Shown piece after piece: positions 17,304 through 26,429 of a stretch of DNA of 64,000 nucleotides. Location of the stretch: NCBI GenBank assembly GCA_026004215.1, contig BPIR01000004.1:1-64000 (forward strand), read 5' to 3'. A model generated the notes under the pieces. That model saw nothing but the letters and a program-made list of their open reading frames with translations. It ran no database searches and was not told where the DNA came from. Source of the stretch: Candidatus Binatia bacterium. Lineage in GTDB: Bacteria > Desulfobacterota > Binatia > HRBIN30. Both the position numbers and the translations under genes were made by a program. Every line of letters starts with the position of its first letter. Position 1 is the stretch's first letter.

Positions 17304-17358
17304 CAAGGCCGCGTGAGAAGCGCTCGGCCTTGCGGCGGACCCGCGGCCTCGCGGGTCC
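17304..17358. repeat. Two adjacent hairpins between the flavin reductase and TPR genes
   Basis: CAAGGCCG (17304-17311) pairs with CGGCCTTG (17325-17332), and GGACCCGCG (17337-17345) pairs with CGCGGGTCC (17350-17358). They lie just after the flavin reductase stop. No T-run follows, so they are at best factor-dependent terminators or mRNA-stabilising structures. Confidence 0.5.
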
Positions 17359-17391
17359 GTGTCGGTGGCACGGTTTGAGGGCGGGGCGGCC

Positions 17392-18411
17392 ATGCGTACT
17401 TTACCGGGACGTTTTCTTCTCTTGCTGGTTTTGCTGGGCGCGGTGGTGCTGGCCGTCTGGTGGCAGCAGCGAGCGGCAGATACCGAACAATCGAAGTCCG
17501 GCGGGAGCGAGGGTGGAGTACGACTGGTCGCCGTGTTTCCATTAGTGGCGGAAGACGATGCGAGCCGCGAGGTGGCCGCGGGAATTGGGCGATTGTTGGG
17601 CCATCGGCTGAGCGGGAATGGGCCGTGGCGCCGCATTCCGTCGCAGTGTCTTCGCCGCCCAGGTGCCGCGGCTGATGCGTGGACTCCGGAGGCGGCCCGC
17701 GAGCGCGCGCGGGAACTGGGGGCGACGGCATTCGTTCTGGGGAAAGCACGTGTGGCGGAAGGGCGCCTCGAAGCGGAAGTGCGGTGGTACCCCATTGCCG
17801 GCGCATCTCCCGAAGCGACGGCGCGGGTACACGACTCGTTGCAAAAACTGGCAAGCGTAGTCGATCGGCTCGCTGAGCAGCTCGAAGCGGGTCGCGTCGA
17901 GCCGGAGCGCATCCGCATTGCTCGCGTGGCGGCCGTCACTTCGGACTCCTTGCCCGCCTTGCTCGCGTACTTCCGCGCGGAGGACCGTTTGGAACGCGGT
18001 GAGCTGAGTGCTGCAGAAACCGAATTGGATCGGGCCATCGAAGAAGACCCGCAATTTGCCCTGGCGTATTACCGCCTGGCGGAGGTCGCCGCGCGGCAGG
18101 GGCATCGAGAGCGAGCCGTCCAGTCGCGGCAAAACGCATTGCTGCTGAGTAACCGTTTGCCCGTACAGGAGCGGGCGTTGGCGGATCTGTTGGTGTTGCG
18201 GCTGCGCCGGCAGACCGCGGAAGCCGAACAAGGATACCGAGGTATCGTGAGGGATCAGCCCAGCGAGTGGGAAGCGTGGTGCGCGCTGGCGGAGCTTGCA
18301 GAGGAGCGCGGAGACCACCAGCGCGCCCGCGAAGCGTTGCAACAAGCTGCAGGGCTACTTCCATCGCAAGCCGATCCGTGTGGCACAACCGTGGGGCGCG
18401 GGGCCTCATAG
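17392..18411 (+). CDS. Membrane-anchored TPR protein
   Basis: A 339-residue protein. One N-terminal membrane segment (FLLLLVLLGAVVLAVWW) is followed by a FlgO/TolB-like alpha/beta region (about 45-170) that reads like the non-enzymatic domain seen before TPRs in signalling proteins. At least three TPR-like helical repeats follow (LERGELSAAETELDRAIEED, YYRLAEVAARQGHRERAV, AELAEERGDHQRAREALQQA). Likely a periplasm-facing protein-interaction scaffold. The start at 17392 is preferred over a GTG at 17359 because it sits at the membrane segment. Confidence 0.6.
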   Translation: MRTLPGRFLLLLVLLGAVVLAVWWQQRAADTEQSKSGGSEGGVRLVAVFPLVAEDDASREVAAGIGRLLGHRLSGNGPWRRIPSQCLRRPGAAADAWTPEAARERARELGATAFVLGKARVAEGRLEAEVRWYPIAGASPEATARVHDSLQKLASVVDRLAEQLEAGRVEPERIRIARVAAVTSDSLPALLAYFRAEDRLERGELSAAETELDRAIEEDPQFALAYYRLAEVAARQGHRERAVQSRQNALLLSNRLPVQERALADLLVLRLRRQTAEAEQGYRGIVRDQPSEWEAWCALAELAEERGDHQRAREALQQAAGLLPSQADPCGTTVGRGAS

Positions 18412-18584
18412 ATGGGACGGCGAGCCATGTGGCTGCCGGGAAACAAGAAAAAAAGCTGGGTAGGCTAGACACGCCAGGCTTGGTGGTGCTAACCACGGGC
18501 CATCGTTGTTTCTTGTTCTCGTGGCACCGGCATCGGGCTGGCTTGTTTACGGAAGAAGAAGGAACGGTAAGTCAGCTCGAAGAG

Positions 18585-18600
18585 AAGGAGTCACACCATT
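18585..18600 (+). promoter_or_regulatory. Ribosome site that fixes an apparent ATT start
   Basis: AAGGAG (18585-18590) lies 7 nt before ATT (18598-18600), and the reading frame from that ATT begins STKVFVGNLNF, exactly where bacterial RRM proteins begin. The first in-frame ATG-like candidates lie inside the RNA-binding domain and would delete RNP2. Confidence 0.6.
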
Positions 18601-19008
18601 TCCACCAAAGTATTTGTCGGCAATTTGAATTTCCGCACGAGCCAGGAAGAGTTATCGCGAGTGTTTTCTCGGGTAGGCGAAGTTCGCAGCGTGTATGTTC
18701 CCACCGATCGCGAAACCGGCCGTCCCCGCGGATTTGGCTTCGTGGAGTTCGCCACCGGGGAGGAAGCGCAGCAAGCCATTCGGCAGTTCGACGGCCAAGA
18801 GTTGGATGGCCGGAAGCTGCGGGTGAACCTCGCGGAAGATCGCCCGCAACGGCCGTACGGTGCGCCGCGCCCGCGGCCCAGCGCCCCCACAGTGGGTTGG
18901 GCTGCGGAAGCCGGCGGCTCGCAACCGTATCGCGACGAGCCGCGCAACTTCAAAAGCAAAGGCAGCCGTCGCAACTTGCGCGCTCGCAAGCGCAGTTTGA
19001 ACTACTGA
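18598..19008 (+). CDS. RRM-type RNA-binding protein with ATT start
   Basis: A 136-residue protein with one RNA recognition motif: RNP2 VFVGNL (residues 5-10) and RNP1 RGFGFVEF (44-51). A basic, Arg/Pro-rich tail follows, ending in RNLRARKRS. Such bacterial glycine- or arginine-tailed RRM proteins bind single-stranded RNA and are often cold-inducible. The start codon appears to be ATT, supported by a well-placed AAGGAG and by intact family homology right up to it. A sequencing error turning ATG into ATT is the alternative. A 26-bp palindrome lies immediately downstream. Confidence 0.85.
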   Translation: MSTKVFVGNLNFRTSQEELSRVFSRVGEVRSVYVPTDRETGRPRGFGFVEFATGEEAQQAIRQFDGQELDGRKLRVNLAEDRPQRPYGAPRPRPSAPTVGWAAEAGGSQPYRDEPRNFKSKGSRRNLRARKRSLNY

Positions 19009-19013
19009 TCGTG

Positions 19014-19039
19014 GCCGGCGCCCGCGCGCGGGCGCCGGC
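19014..19039. repeat. Perfect 26-bp GC palindrome after the RRM gene
   Basis: GCCGGCGCCCGCG is followed directly by its reverse complement, 5 bp past the stop codon. The sequence has no loop and no following T-run, so it is not a standard intrinsic terminator, but the transcript could fold into a very stable hairpin protecting or ending the mRNA. Confidence 0.6.
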
Positions 19040-19140
19040 TACGCGAGCGCCTCGCCAAGTCGGGGCCGGGCTCCCCAGGGGGGTCGGGTTGACCATTGCC
19101 GGGCACGGGGGCACACCTGGGATGCAGGAGGACACCCTTC

Positions 19141-19830
19141 ATGATCGAATTATACACGGCCCCCACCCCTAACGGCTGGAAGATTTCCATTGCTCTCGAA
19201 GAGCTCGGGCTTCCGTACGAGGTGCGAGTGGTCAACTTACTCGCGGGGGAGCAAAAGCGACCCGAATACTTGCGGCTCAATCCGAACGGTCGCATTCCGA
19301 CCATTGTAGATCGCGACAATGACAACTTCGTTGTGTTCGAGTCGGGGGCGATTTTAGTTTATCTGGCCGAAAAAACCGGCCGGCTCATGCCGCAAGATCC
19401 CAAGGGACGTTCTGTGGTGTTGCAGTGGTTGATGTTCCAGATGGCCGGGGTCGGTCCCATGATGGGGCAGGCCAATGTGTTTTACCGCTACTTTCCCGAG
19501 AAGATCCCGTCTGTGATTGCGCGCTATCAAAACGAGTGCCGGCGGTTGTTCGAAGTGCTGAACACGCGTTTGGCCGATCGGGATTACCTGGCCGATGAAT
19601 ACTCCATTGCGGACATTGCCAACTGGGCTTGGGTGCGGACCTACAAGTGGTCGGGCGTGAACATCGAGGGATTGGACCATTTGCGCCGCTGGATGGACCG
19701 CATGGCTGCGCGTCCCGCTTGTCAGCGTGGGGTGCAAATCCCGGCGCCCGTGGGAAACCTCACCGACCCGGATAACGAAGAGGCTGCCAAGGCGTTTGCC
19801 GAGGCCGCGCAAAAACTGCTGCAACGGTAG
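19141..19830 (+). CDS. Glutathione transferase, YghU/Nu-like
   Basis: A 229-residue protein with a thioredoxin-like N-terminal half ([47 protein letters not shown]) and an all-helical C-terminal half ([18 protein letters not shown]). The TAPTPNGWK segment corresponds to the TPNG region of Nu-class GST/disulfide-bond oxidoreductases such as YghU, which bind two glutathiones and reduce organic peroxides. AGGAGG sits before the ATG. Glutathione supply is implied by gshA at 26430. Confidence 0.88.
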   Translation: MIELYTAPTPNGWKISIALEELGLPYEVRVVNLLAGEQKRPEYLRLNPNGRIPTIVDRDNDNFVVFESGAILVYLAEKTGRLMPQDPKGRSVVLQWLMFQMAGVGPMMGQANVFYRYFPEKIPSVIARYQNECRRLFEVLNTRLADRDYLADEYSIADIANWAWVRTYKWSGVNIEGLDHLRRWMDRMAARPACQRGVQIPAPVGNLTDPDNEEAAKAFAEAAQKLLQR

Positions 19831-20250
19831 CGACGCCTCTTCGTTGGAGCTCGCGGCTGTCGGTCTTCCGCCTTTCATAGCGATGGTGCCGTCAGCCGGC
19901 GCTAGGCTGTCCATGCGCGCCTAGGATCTTACTCATCCCAGGCATTTCGAGCCGGCGGTGTGGTGCGAAGCATATTGGTCCCTTTTTGCGTTCCTCTTTG
20001 GCGAGGCCTTTCGTGTTGTCGCGACAGCGCTACTCCGGGCGGGCAAAACTTTTCGGGTCGTAGAGTGTGCAGTGGCGGCTCCCGTCTGTGGGCGTGCGTT
20101 TCCCCGGCGTTCGTGCGATGTTTTTGGCATGGTTGCCGATGAGCGTATCGCCGGCGAGTAGTGCACAATTGGATTGGATGCCGCGGGATTTCCTTCGTGC
20201 AGTTTATGGTGCAGTTTGAGTTTGCCCGATCGAGGCTGGGATGATCACGG
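19831..20250. other. Intergenic stretch without a recognisable gene
   Basis: About 420 bp between the GST gene and the broken methyltransferase. Short frames exist on both strands but none has a good ribosome site or recognisable motifs. The region near 20200-20240 is the likely promoter area of the methyltransferase remnant. Confidence 0.5.
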
Positions 20251-20888
20251 ATGAGTCAACCTCGTGTGCTCTCTGCGGAGCTATTCGAGAATGATTTGGA
20301 TCGGTGGGTTCCGGAGGAGTTGCGGTCTCTGGACAACCCCCAAACTGCCATTCCGGCAATCGCGAAAAACCGCCGCCTGGTCACTCTGATAGAGAATGCG
20401 GTCCAGTCGATCCCGACGCGCCACCGGCTGTACCTTGGCGATGCCCGCGCCTTAGGAGATCTTGCGCCGGGCTCGGTGCATCTCGTGCTGACCTCGCCTC
20501 CGTACTGGACCCTCAAACGATACCGGCATTACCCGGGACAACTGGGCGAGATTGCAGATTACGAAGCTTTCCTCGAGGAACTCGACCGAGTGTGGTCGAT
20601 TTGCTTCGACGCACTGGTTCCAGGGGGACGCTTGATTTGTGTGGTGGGCGACGTGTGCCTCTCCCGCCGAAAGAACGACGGTCGGCACACCGTCGTGCCC
20701 TTGCACGCGTCCATCCAAGAGCACTGCTTGGCTTTGCGTTGGACCTTCGAATCACTGCCTCCCCATGGTACGCCCGTGCAGTGCTTCGCGCGGGGCCGAA
20801 GTTGCTTTTCGGGGTGAGTTCGCGCGTACGTTTCCTTGGCGGTAAAGAGCCAAGTTCTCATCGCGGTTGCATCCATGGGCAAAGCGCC
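20251..20888 (+). pseudogene. Decayed site-specific DNA methyltransferase
   Basis: The 5' two thirds is well preserved: HRLYLGDAR, TSPPYWTLKRY (the catalytic (S/T/D)PPY-type motif of amino-methyltransferases), GQLGEIADYEAFLEELDRVW, LVPGGRLICVVGDV and VVPLHASIQEHC. Family members continue with a target-recognition part and an FLGKPYEPN-type motif. Here the frame derails near 20755 and stops at 20817, while weak traces of the continuation (a PWYARA segment, then FLGGKEPS) are readable in another frame to about 20888. There is no restriction enzyme nearby. I read it as an inactive orphan methyltransferase. A short truncated protein from 20251-20817 could still be made. Confidence 0.7.
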
Positions 20889-20896
20889 AGTGCGGT

Positions 20897-21844
20897 TCAC
20901 TCGCCGGGCATGTCGGCCGCAATAGACCACGCCGGGGTAAGCCACTGACCAATGCGTCCTGCCGCGGCAAGGCTCGCCCAGGCAACGGCGGCCACCAACG
21001 AAGCATCGCCCTCGTGGTGCACGCGGAAGGCGACAATGCTCGTCTCGTCGACCCGGTATGGTGCCAGAGCGGCGAGTACACAGAGCTGCGCCTCGGCACG
21101 GGCACGCTCGGGGAGACCTTCGCACGCCGCGCGGACCCAAAGGTTATCGAGGGGCGGATCCTGTCCCTGCCATTTGGCGAGAAGATCTTCGAGACGGGCC
21201 CGCGCTTGCGGTGTCAGCAGCCGCTCGGCCGCTTGGCCCGCAACTGCCGCGAACCGACTCCAGGCAGATGCCAACGTGGTCACAGGGCGGGCCCAGCGGA
21301 GGTCGGCGGGCAGCGGTTGTTCCGGAAGGAGCCCGAGCGAAGATCCTGGCGGAGCAGTGGCGGGTAGGATCCAGGGAGATAACACGCCGCCGAGGCGGCG
21401 CAGAACACCACGAGCAGGGCGCAGCGCTTTTGGAAAAGGGGAGTCGTCCAAAAAAGTCAACACGACGCGGTGGATGTAATGGAAGAGAACCGCAGTACCG
21501 ATGATCTCCGCGCCCTCTTGGGGTCCAAACGGCGGTCGGAGGAGAGGCACGGCGCCGGGCGAGCGCGTGGCGCGGGCCCAGAGGAGAAGTGCTTGCAGCT
21601 TCGGGTCGGCTAGCCGATCTAGATCCCCGAGCTCGACGGCCCGCGCGATACCGGCCCCCGCGAGCCCGCGCAAAAACATCTCGTGGGCCTCGACACAAAA
21701 CGGGCACCGGTTGCCCTGCGAGACCACGGCTGCCATGGCCTCCTTATAAGCGCGCGGCACCTGCCGGCCACCAATGTCTCGCGGAGCGCGCACCAGAAGC
21801 CGACTAACGCGGCAGACCGGGAGCAAAGCCGTTAGTTCCGGCAC
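20897..21844 (-). CDS. AhpD/carboxymuconolactone decarboxylase-like protein, 5' end uncertain
   Basis: About 315 residues, all-helical, with NRCPFCVEAH (CxxC plus His), the peroxidase-type active site of AhpD-like proteins, near residue 47, and a second helical half without CxxC. GTG 21844 is the nearest plausible start. Family relatives usually have some tens of residues more in front, and the DNA directly upstream (from about 21850) reads as a transposase fragment in another frame. I infer that the 5' end was lost or replaced. The gene lies tail to tail with the decayed methyltransferase. Confidence 0.6.
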   Translation of the reverse strand: MPELTALLPVCRVSRLLVRAPRDIGGRQVPRAYKEAMAAVVSQGNRCPFCVEAHEMFLRGLAGAGIARAVELGDLDRLADPKLQALLLWARATRSPGAVPLLRPPFGPQEGAEIIGTAVLFHYIHRVVLTFLDDSPFPKALRPARGVLRRLGGVLSPWILPATAPPGSSLGLLPEQPLPADLRWARPVTTLASAWSRFAAVAGQAAERLLTPQARARLEDLLAKWQGQDPPLDNLWVRAACEGLPERARAEAQLCVLAALAPYRVDETSIVAFRVHHEGDASLVAAVAWASLAAAGRIGQWLTPAWSIAADMPGE

Positions 21845-21849
21845 CAGCG

Positions 21850-22050
21850 CAAAGTCCGCCGTGCCCGCTCCAGCAAGCGCACCGTTTCCGCCGCCGGCTC
21901 CATCGCCCGCGTTGCCGCGCGGTCGTAGCTTATCGCCTGGTGGTTGGAGGCATTCGCCTCGATCTTGGTGCCAGCCGCCGCCACGTGCCGGAGTTTCAGC
22001 AAACCAACCGCCTCGCACTCTTGTAACAATCGCAGAAACCAGTCCGCCAC
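21850..22050 (-). mobile_element. Transposase fragment (IS1182-like)
   Basis: A minus-strand frame reads DWFLRLLQECEAVGLLKLRH, then GTKIEANASNHQAISYDR. This matches the signature stretch of IS1182-type DDE transposases (LKLGHVALDGTKIKANASKH is the common form). Only about 60 residues remain. No terminal repeats or further domains were found, so it is an old scrap. It abuts the 5' end of the AhpD-like gene. Confidence 0.7.
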
Positions 22051-22367
22051 GACCCTTCATGCACCCTGCTGCCAGGTGGCGTGCCCGATTTGGCCTGACG
22101 GCAGCTTTCGTGCACTTTACGTGCACAGCCGCGGCGTCGCCGTCACCACCCGGCGATTTGGCGGCCGGCAACAGCCACCGCTGATCCGGACTGCAGGCGA
22201 GAACGCCCTTTCCCATCCACCCCACCGCTGCTGGGCGCGAATGGTCTACCGCGACCCATGGCCCCGACCGGAGTTTTTCACTCACAGGCTCCCAGAGCAT
22301 TTGCGCGGTAGGCGTAGAGTGAGTAGGGAGATGTAGGCCGGCCGGGCCGGGAAACGGAGCAAGGCGC

Positions 22368-23468
22368 ATGTCCCAAATCGCAATCCATGAGTTCTATCGC
22401 TTTTACGCGGCCGAGCCCTCGTACTTCTCGGCCAAGGTGAGGCCCGCCCTCCGTTACAAGCGGCTGCCATTCGTCGAGCTTTTGCCGACGCCTGCCGCCT
22501 ACCGCGAGGTGATCCTGCCGCGCACGGGGCTCGCGTTCATCCCGATCGTGATCACGCCGGAGGACGAGACCTGGCAGGATACGAGTGAAATCCTTGACCG
22601 CATGGAGGCTCGCTTTCCCGATCCGCCTCTCTACCCATGTACCCCCGTGCAGCGGATCGTGGCGCTGCTGTGGGAGCTGTACTGCGATGAATTCTTGATC
22701 TTGCCCGGTCTTCACTACCGCTGGAGTTTTCCGGAGAGCGAGAGCAAGGCGCGGAGGGACTTCGCCGCCTTCAGCGGCGATCCTGAGGCGGCGGACAGGT
22801 TCGCCAGCCGGATCAAGTCCTTCCTCCCCTTCGTCGGTGTCACGCCCGACACCATCCCCCATATCGAGGCGCACACGCTCGAACTCCTCGCCCATCTTTC
22901 CTCGCACTTCGAATGCACGCCTTACTTGCTCGGCGGCCGCCCCTCGCTCGCGGACTGCGCGCTGATGGGACCGCTCTACGCCCACCTCTACCTGGACGCT
23001 GTGCCCGGCCGTTTGCTGCGTGAGCGCGCCCCACGTGTTTGCAACTGGATCGAGCGGATGAACCACCCCGACCCCGCTGCCCCGGGCGAGTGGCTTTCCA
23101 GCGACGCGCTGCCACCCACGCTTCGGCCGTTGCTGGAGCTCATCGGAAAGGACGTGGTGCCGTTTCTCCTCGACAATGTCCGCGATTTCGAAGCATGGGC
23201 CGATTCCCACGCGGACGCGAGTCCTGAGATCCCGCGCGGCACCGGCACCCACGCCACCCACCTGCGCGGCGTCGAGGTCCAGCGCATCACCAGCCCCTAC
23301 ACCCTGTGGATGGTGCAGCGGCCGCTGGATGCGTACCGCGCTCTCGGCGGCGCGGAGCGCGCTGCCGTGGATCGCGCGCTGGCCGGAACCGGGCTGGAGC
23401 CGCTGCTCGCGTTTCAGCCGCGCCACCGCCTGACGAAGCGGAACTTCAAGCTGGCCTTCGCGAGCTGA
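22368..23468 (+). CDS. Glutathione S-transferase-like protein
   Basis: A 366-residue protein with a GST-type N-terminal domain (YRFYAAEPSYFSAKVRPALR, LLPTPAAYREVILPRTG, FIPIVITPEDETWQDTSEI) and a helical C-terminal domain (LLGGRPSLADCALMGPLYAH). It carries an extra 100-residue C-terminal extension (to TKRNFKLAFAS) also seen in larger GST-like proteins of this type. The usual catalytic Ser/Cys/Tyr cannot be assigned with certainty. ATG follows GGAGCAAGG. It is flanked by decayed DNA on one side and a long non-coding gap on the other. Confidence 0.75.
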   Translation: MSQIAIHEFYRFYAAEPSYFSAKVRPALRYKRLPFVELLPTPAAYREVILPRTGLAFIPIVITPEDETWQDTSEILDRMEARFPDPPLYPCTPVQRIVALLWELYCDEFLILPGLHYRWSFPESESKARRDFAAFSGDPEAADRFASRIKSFLPFVGVTPDTIPHIEAHTLELLAHLSSHFECTPYLLGGRPSLADCALMGPLYAHLYLDAVPGRLLRERAPRVCNWIERMNHPDPAAPGEWLSSDALPPTLRPLLELIGKDVVPFLLDNVRDFEAWADSHADASPEIPRGTGTHATHLRGVEVQRITSPYTLWMVQRPLDAYRALGGAERAAVDRALAGTGLEPLLAFQPRHRLTKRNFKLAFAS

Positions 23469-23791
23469 GCGTCACTCGGGCCGGGCTCACGCCGGCAGCA
23501 ACGCGCCGATCGCGCGCGAGCACGGCGTGTCTCGACGCGAGAGGTGCGAGAGAGCGCACGCGCTGGCGGACGAAGGCGACGATACGCTCGGCCAGCGAAC
23601 CGGGATACCGCACCGGCCCTGGCACCGACCGCAGGCACGCCACGCGCCGGTCGGAAACTGCGCCTCGCCTGCCATCACGGCCGTTCGGTTTGCGATGCTT
23701 CACGGTGGTCCACCGCGGCGCGCGGGTTACGCTTGCCCCCTACGAGACCGGACTCGTCTGCACAGCCCAAAACGTACTATACGCCGGCGCT
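23469..23791. other. Intergenic stretch upstream of the P-type ATPase
   Basis: About 320 bp with no gene I can support. On the minus strand a frame contains RYPGSLAERIVAFVRQRV, faintly like an IS66-type OrfA start, but nothing around it confirms a transposon. No clear magnesium-responsive leader structure was recognised. Confidence 0.4.
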
Positions 23792-26278
23792 GTGAACACG
23801 TTGGCCGCGGGAATGAGCAGCCAGGAGGCAGCACAGAGGCTCGAACAGTATGGGCGCAACGAGCTCGGGGCCGCGCGGCGGGGCGGTGCTTTGCGGCAGT
23901 TCCTGTCGCGGTTTGGCAACCCCCTGGTGCTGGTCTTATTGTTTGCGAGCACGGTGTCGGCGCTGACGGGCGACGTTGGGGGCGCCGGCATTATCGCCTG
24001 CATTCTTTTGCTCAGCGTGACGCTGGACTTCATTCAGGAGTATCGTGCCGAGCGTGCTGCGGCGGCGCTCGCGGCGCGCGTGGCTCTCACCGCGCATGTC
24101 GTGCGCGACGGCGAAGTTCGGGAAGTGCCCGTCTCTCTGGTTGTTCCCGGAGACATTGTGTTGCTCGGGGCTGGAGATTTGGTCCCGGCAGACGGCGTTT
24201 TGCTGGAAGCTCGCGACGTGTTCGTGCATCAGGCACGGCTCACCGGAGAGCCGTACCCAGTGGAAAAACAAGCGCTATCTCCCATTTGGGACGCCGGCCA
24301 AACAAACTCGGGGCTGAGTCCCGAGACCCCTTTTGCTGTGTTTCTCGGTAGTTCGGTGATTAGCGGCAGCGGGCGGATGCTCGTGCTGCAAACGGGCACC
24401 CGGACGATGCTCGGCCGCATCGCTGGGACGCTGCAACGGCCGGCACCTCCGACCGCGTTCGAGATCGGCACGCGCCAGTTCGGCTTGCTCATCATGCGCT
24501 TTACGGTGGCGCTCGTGCTCTTCGTGTTGTTGGTGAACCTGTTGTTCGAACGGCCGCTGCTCGAAGCGTTCCTGTTCGCCGTCGCTTTGGCCGTAGGCCT
24601 GACACCCGAACTGCTTCCGATGATTGTTTCTGTCACACTGGCCCAGGGAGCTTTGCGGATGGCGCGAGAAAAGGTCATCGTGAAGCGTTTGTCGGCGGTG
24701 CAGGACCTGGGCGCTGTAGATGTTTTGTGCACCGACAAAACCGGCACGCTCACAGAAGCGCAAATCTGGCTGGAAGGACACGTAGATCCACTGGGCAACG
24801 ACAGCCCCAGAGTATTGGAACTCGCCTATCTCAACAGCTTTTTCGAAACGGGGATCAAGAGCCCGCTCGACGAAGCCATTTTGGAACACCGCGCAGTGGA
24901 TGCTTCTGGCTGGCGCAAGATCGACGAAGTGCCGTTCGATTTCGAGCGGCGGCGGGTTTCCGTGTTGCTGGAACAGGGAACCCGCCGTGTTTTAATCGTC
25001 AAGGGCGCCCCCGAGGATATCTTGCGACTGTGCGTGTCGTACGAAGTCGAGGGTCGTATCCTTCCGCTCGACGAGCAATGCCGCGCGCGTTTCGGCGGCT
25101 TGTTCGATCAGTTGAGCGAGGAGGGGCTCCGGGTGTTGGCTGTCGCTTGGCGAGAGGTCGAGCCCACGCGGGACCACGCTGGGATCACAGACGAGACGGA
25201 ACTCGTGTTCTCGGGTTTTGTGTCCTTCCTCGACCCGCCCAAGCCCACCGCTGCAAAAGCAATACAAGCCCTGGCCGCCACTGGCGTGCAGGTGAAAATT
25301 CTGACGGGAGACAACGAGCGCGTCACGCGTAACTTGTGCCGGGAGCTGGGTGTGCCCATCACCGGATTGCTGACCGGCAAGGAAATCGCCGAGCTCACGG
25401 AAGAAGCCCTGCAAGCTCGAGCCGAGGAGTGCAATGTATTTTGTCGCCTCGACCCCATGCAGAAGCATCGAGTGCTGCTCGCCCTGAAAGCTCGGGGACA
25501 CGTGGTGGCGTACCTCGGCGACGGCATCAACGATGCGCCGTCTCTCCACAGTGCCGACGTCGGAATTTCCGTTGACTCGGCAGTGGATGTGGCCAAGCAA
25601 GCTGCGGCGCTGGTGTTGTTGGAACGCGATCTTGGCGTGCTGCATGCCGGCGTTCGCGAGGGCCGGCGGACATTTGCCAACGTGATGAAGTACATCATGA
25701 TGGCCACGAGCTCGAACTTCGGAAACATGTTCAGCATGGCTGGGGCCACCCTGTTCTTGCCTTTTCTGCCCATGCTGCCGATGCAAATCTTGCTCAACAA
25801 TTTGCTGTACGATCTTTCGGAAATTCCTCTCCCCCTCGATGAAGTGGACGCGGAAGATCTGACCGCGCCCAGGCGCTGGGACATGCGTTTCGTCCGCGAT
25901 TTCATGGTTTCTATCGGGCCCATCAGTTCGATGTTCGACTTCCTGACTTTTTACGTGCTCCTGGCGCTGTTCCGGGCTGACGAGACTTTCTTCCACACCG
26001 GCTGGTTCGTGGAGTCCATTGCCACACAGGTCTTGGTGATTTTCGTCATTCGTACGCGTCGCAACCCGCTTCGTAGTCGCCCGCATCCAGCATTAGCGGT
26101 TGCGGCATTCGGCATTGTCGGTTTTGCGGCGCTGTTGCCGTTCACACCGCTGGCGCCGTTGCTGGGGTTTACACCCTTGCCGCCACTTTTCTTTGCCGTG
26201 TTGGGCGGCATTGCAGGAGTTTACTTGCTGCTCGTGGAAGTCGCCAAACGGCGCTTTTTCCGGGTCCGGGTGGTCTAA
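23792..26278 (+). CDS. Magnesium-transporting P-type ATPase (P3B)
   Basis: About 828 residues. Landmarks: N-terminal SSQEAAQRLEQYGRNEL, actuator motif LTGEPYPVEK, phosphorylation motif DKTGTLTE (Asp315), KGAPEDIL, LTGDNERVTR, hinge GDGINDAPSLHSADVGISVD, and a C-terminal membrane domain with MQILLNNLLYDLSEIPLP. These features fit the MgtA/MgtB branch, which imports Mg2+ using ATP. The N-terminus is slightly short for the family. GTG 23792 is the best in-frame start before the conserved region and ATG 23813 is the alternative; neither has a strong ribosome site. Confidence 0.85.
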   Translation: MNTLAAGMSSQEAAQRLEQYGRNELGAARRGGALRQFLSRFGNPLVLVLLFASTVSALTGDVGGAGIIACILLLSVTLDFIQEYRAERAAAALAARVALTAHVVRDGEVREVPVSLVVPGDIVLLGAGDLVPADGVLLEARDVFVHQARLTGEPYPVEKQALSPIWDAGQTNSGLSPETPFAVFLGSSVISGSGRMLVLQTGTRTMLGRIAGTLQRPAPPTAFEIGTRQFGLLIMRFTVALVLFVLLVNLLFERPLLEAFLFAVALAVGLTPELLPMIVSVTLAQGALRMAREKVIVKRLSAVQDLGAVDVLCTDKTGTLTEAQIWLEGHVDPLGNDSPRVLELAYLNSFFETGIKSPLDEAILEHRAVDASGWRKIDEVPFDFERRRVSVLLEQGTRRVLIVKGAPEDILRLCVSYEVEGRILPLDEQCRARFGGLFDQLSEEGLRVLAVAWREVEPTRDHAGITDETELVFSGFVSFLDPPKPTAAKAIQALAATGVQVKILTGDNERVTRNLCRELGVPITGLLTGKEIAELTEEALQARAEECNVFCRLDPMQKHRVLLALKARGHVVAYLGDGINDAPSLHSADVGISVDSAVDVAKQAAALVLLERDLGVLHAGVREGRRTFANVMKYIMMATSSNFGNMFSMAGATLFLPFLPMLPMQILLNNLLYDLSEIPLPLDEVDAEDLTAPRRWDMRFVRDFMVSIGPISSMFDFLTFYVLLALFRADETFFHTGWFVESIATQVLVIFVIRTRRNPLRSRPHPALAVAAFGIVGFAALLPFTPLAPLLGFTPLPPLFFAVLGGIAGVYLLLVEVAKRRFFRVRVV

Positions 26279-26429
26279 GGACAGCGCGGCCATTCGAACG
26301 GGGCGCTTCCGATCGCCGGCGAGAGTCGCGGCGCACGGCGGAGAGGCCGGCCACGCTGCCGGCCAGACCTCTTGGCTTGCGCCAAGGCGAGCGCCGCGGG
26401 TAAGTTGCGGCTGCGGTTCCGTTGCTGCA

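Noticed and set aside
23446..23703. Minus-strand frame with RYPGSLAERIVAFVRQRV resembling a transposase OrfA start
   Set aside because: Only one short stretch is similar, with no second motif, ribosome site or terminal repeats.
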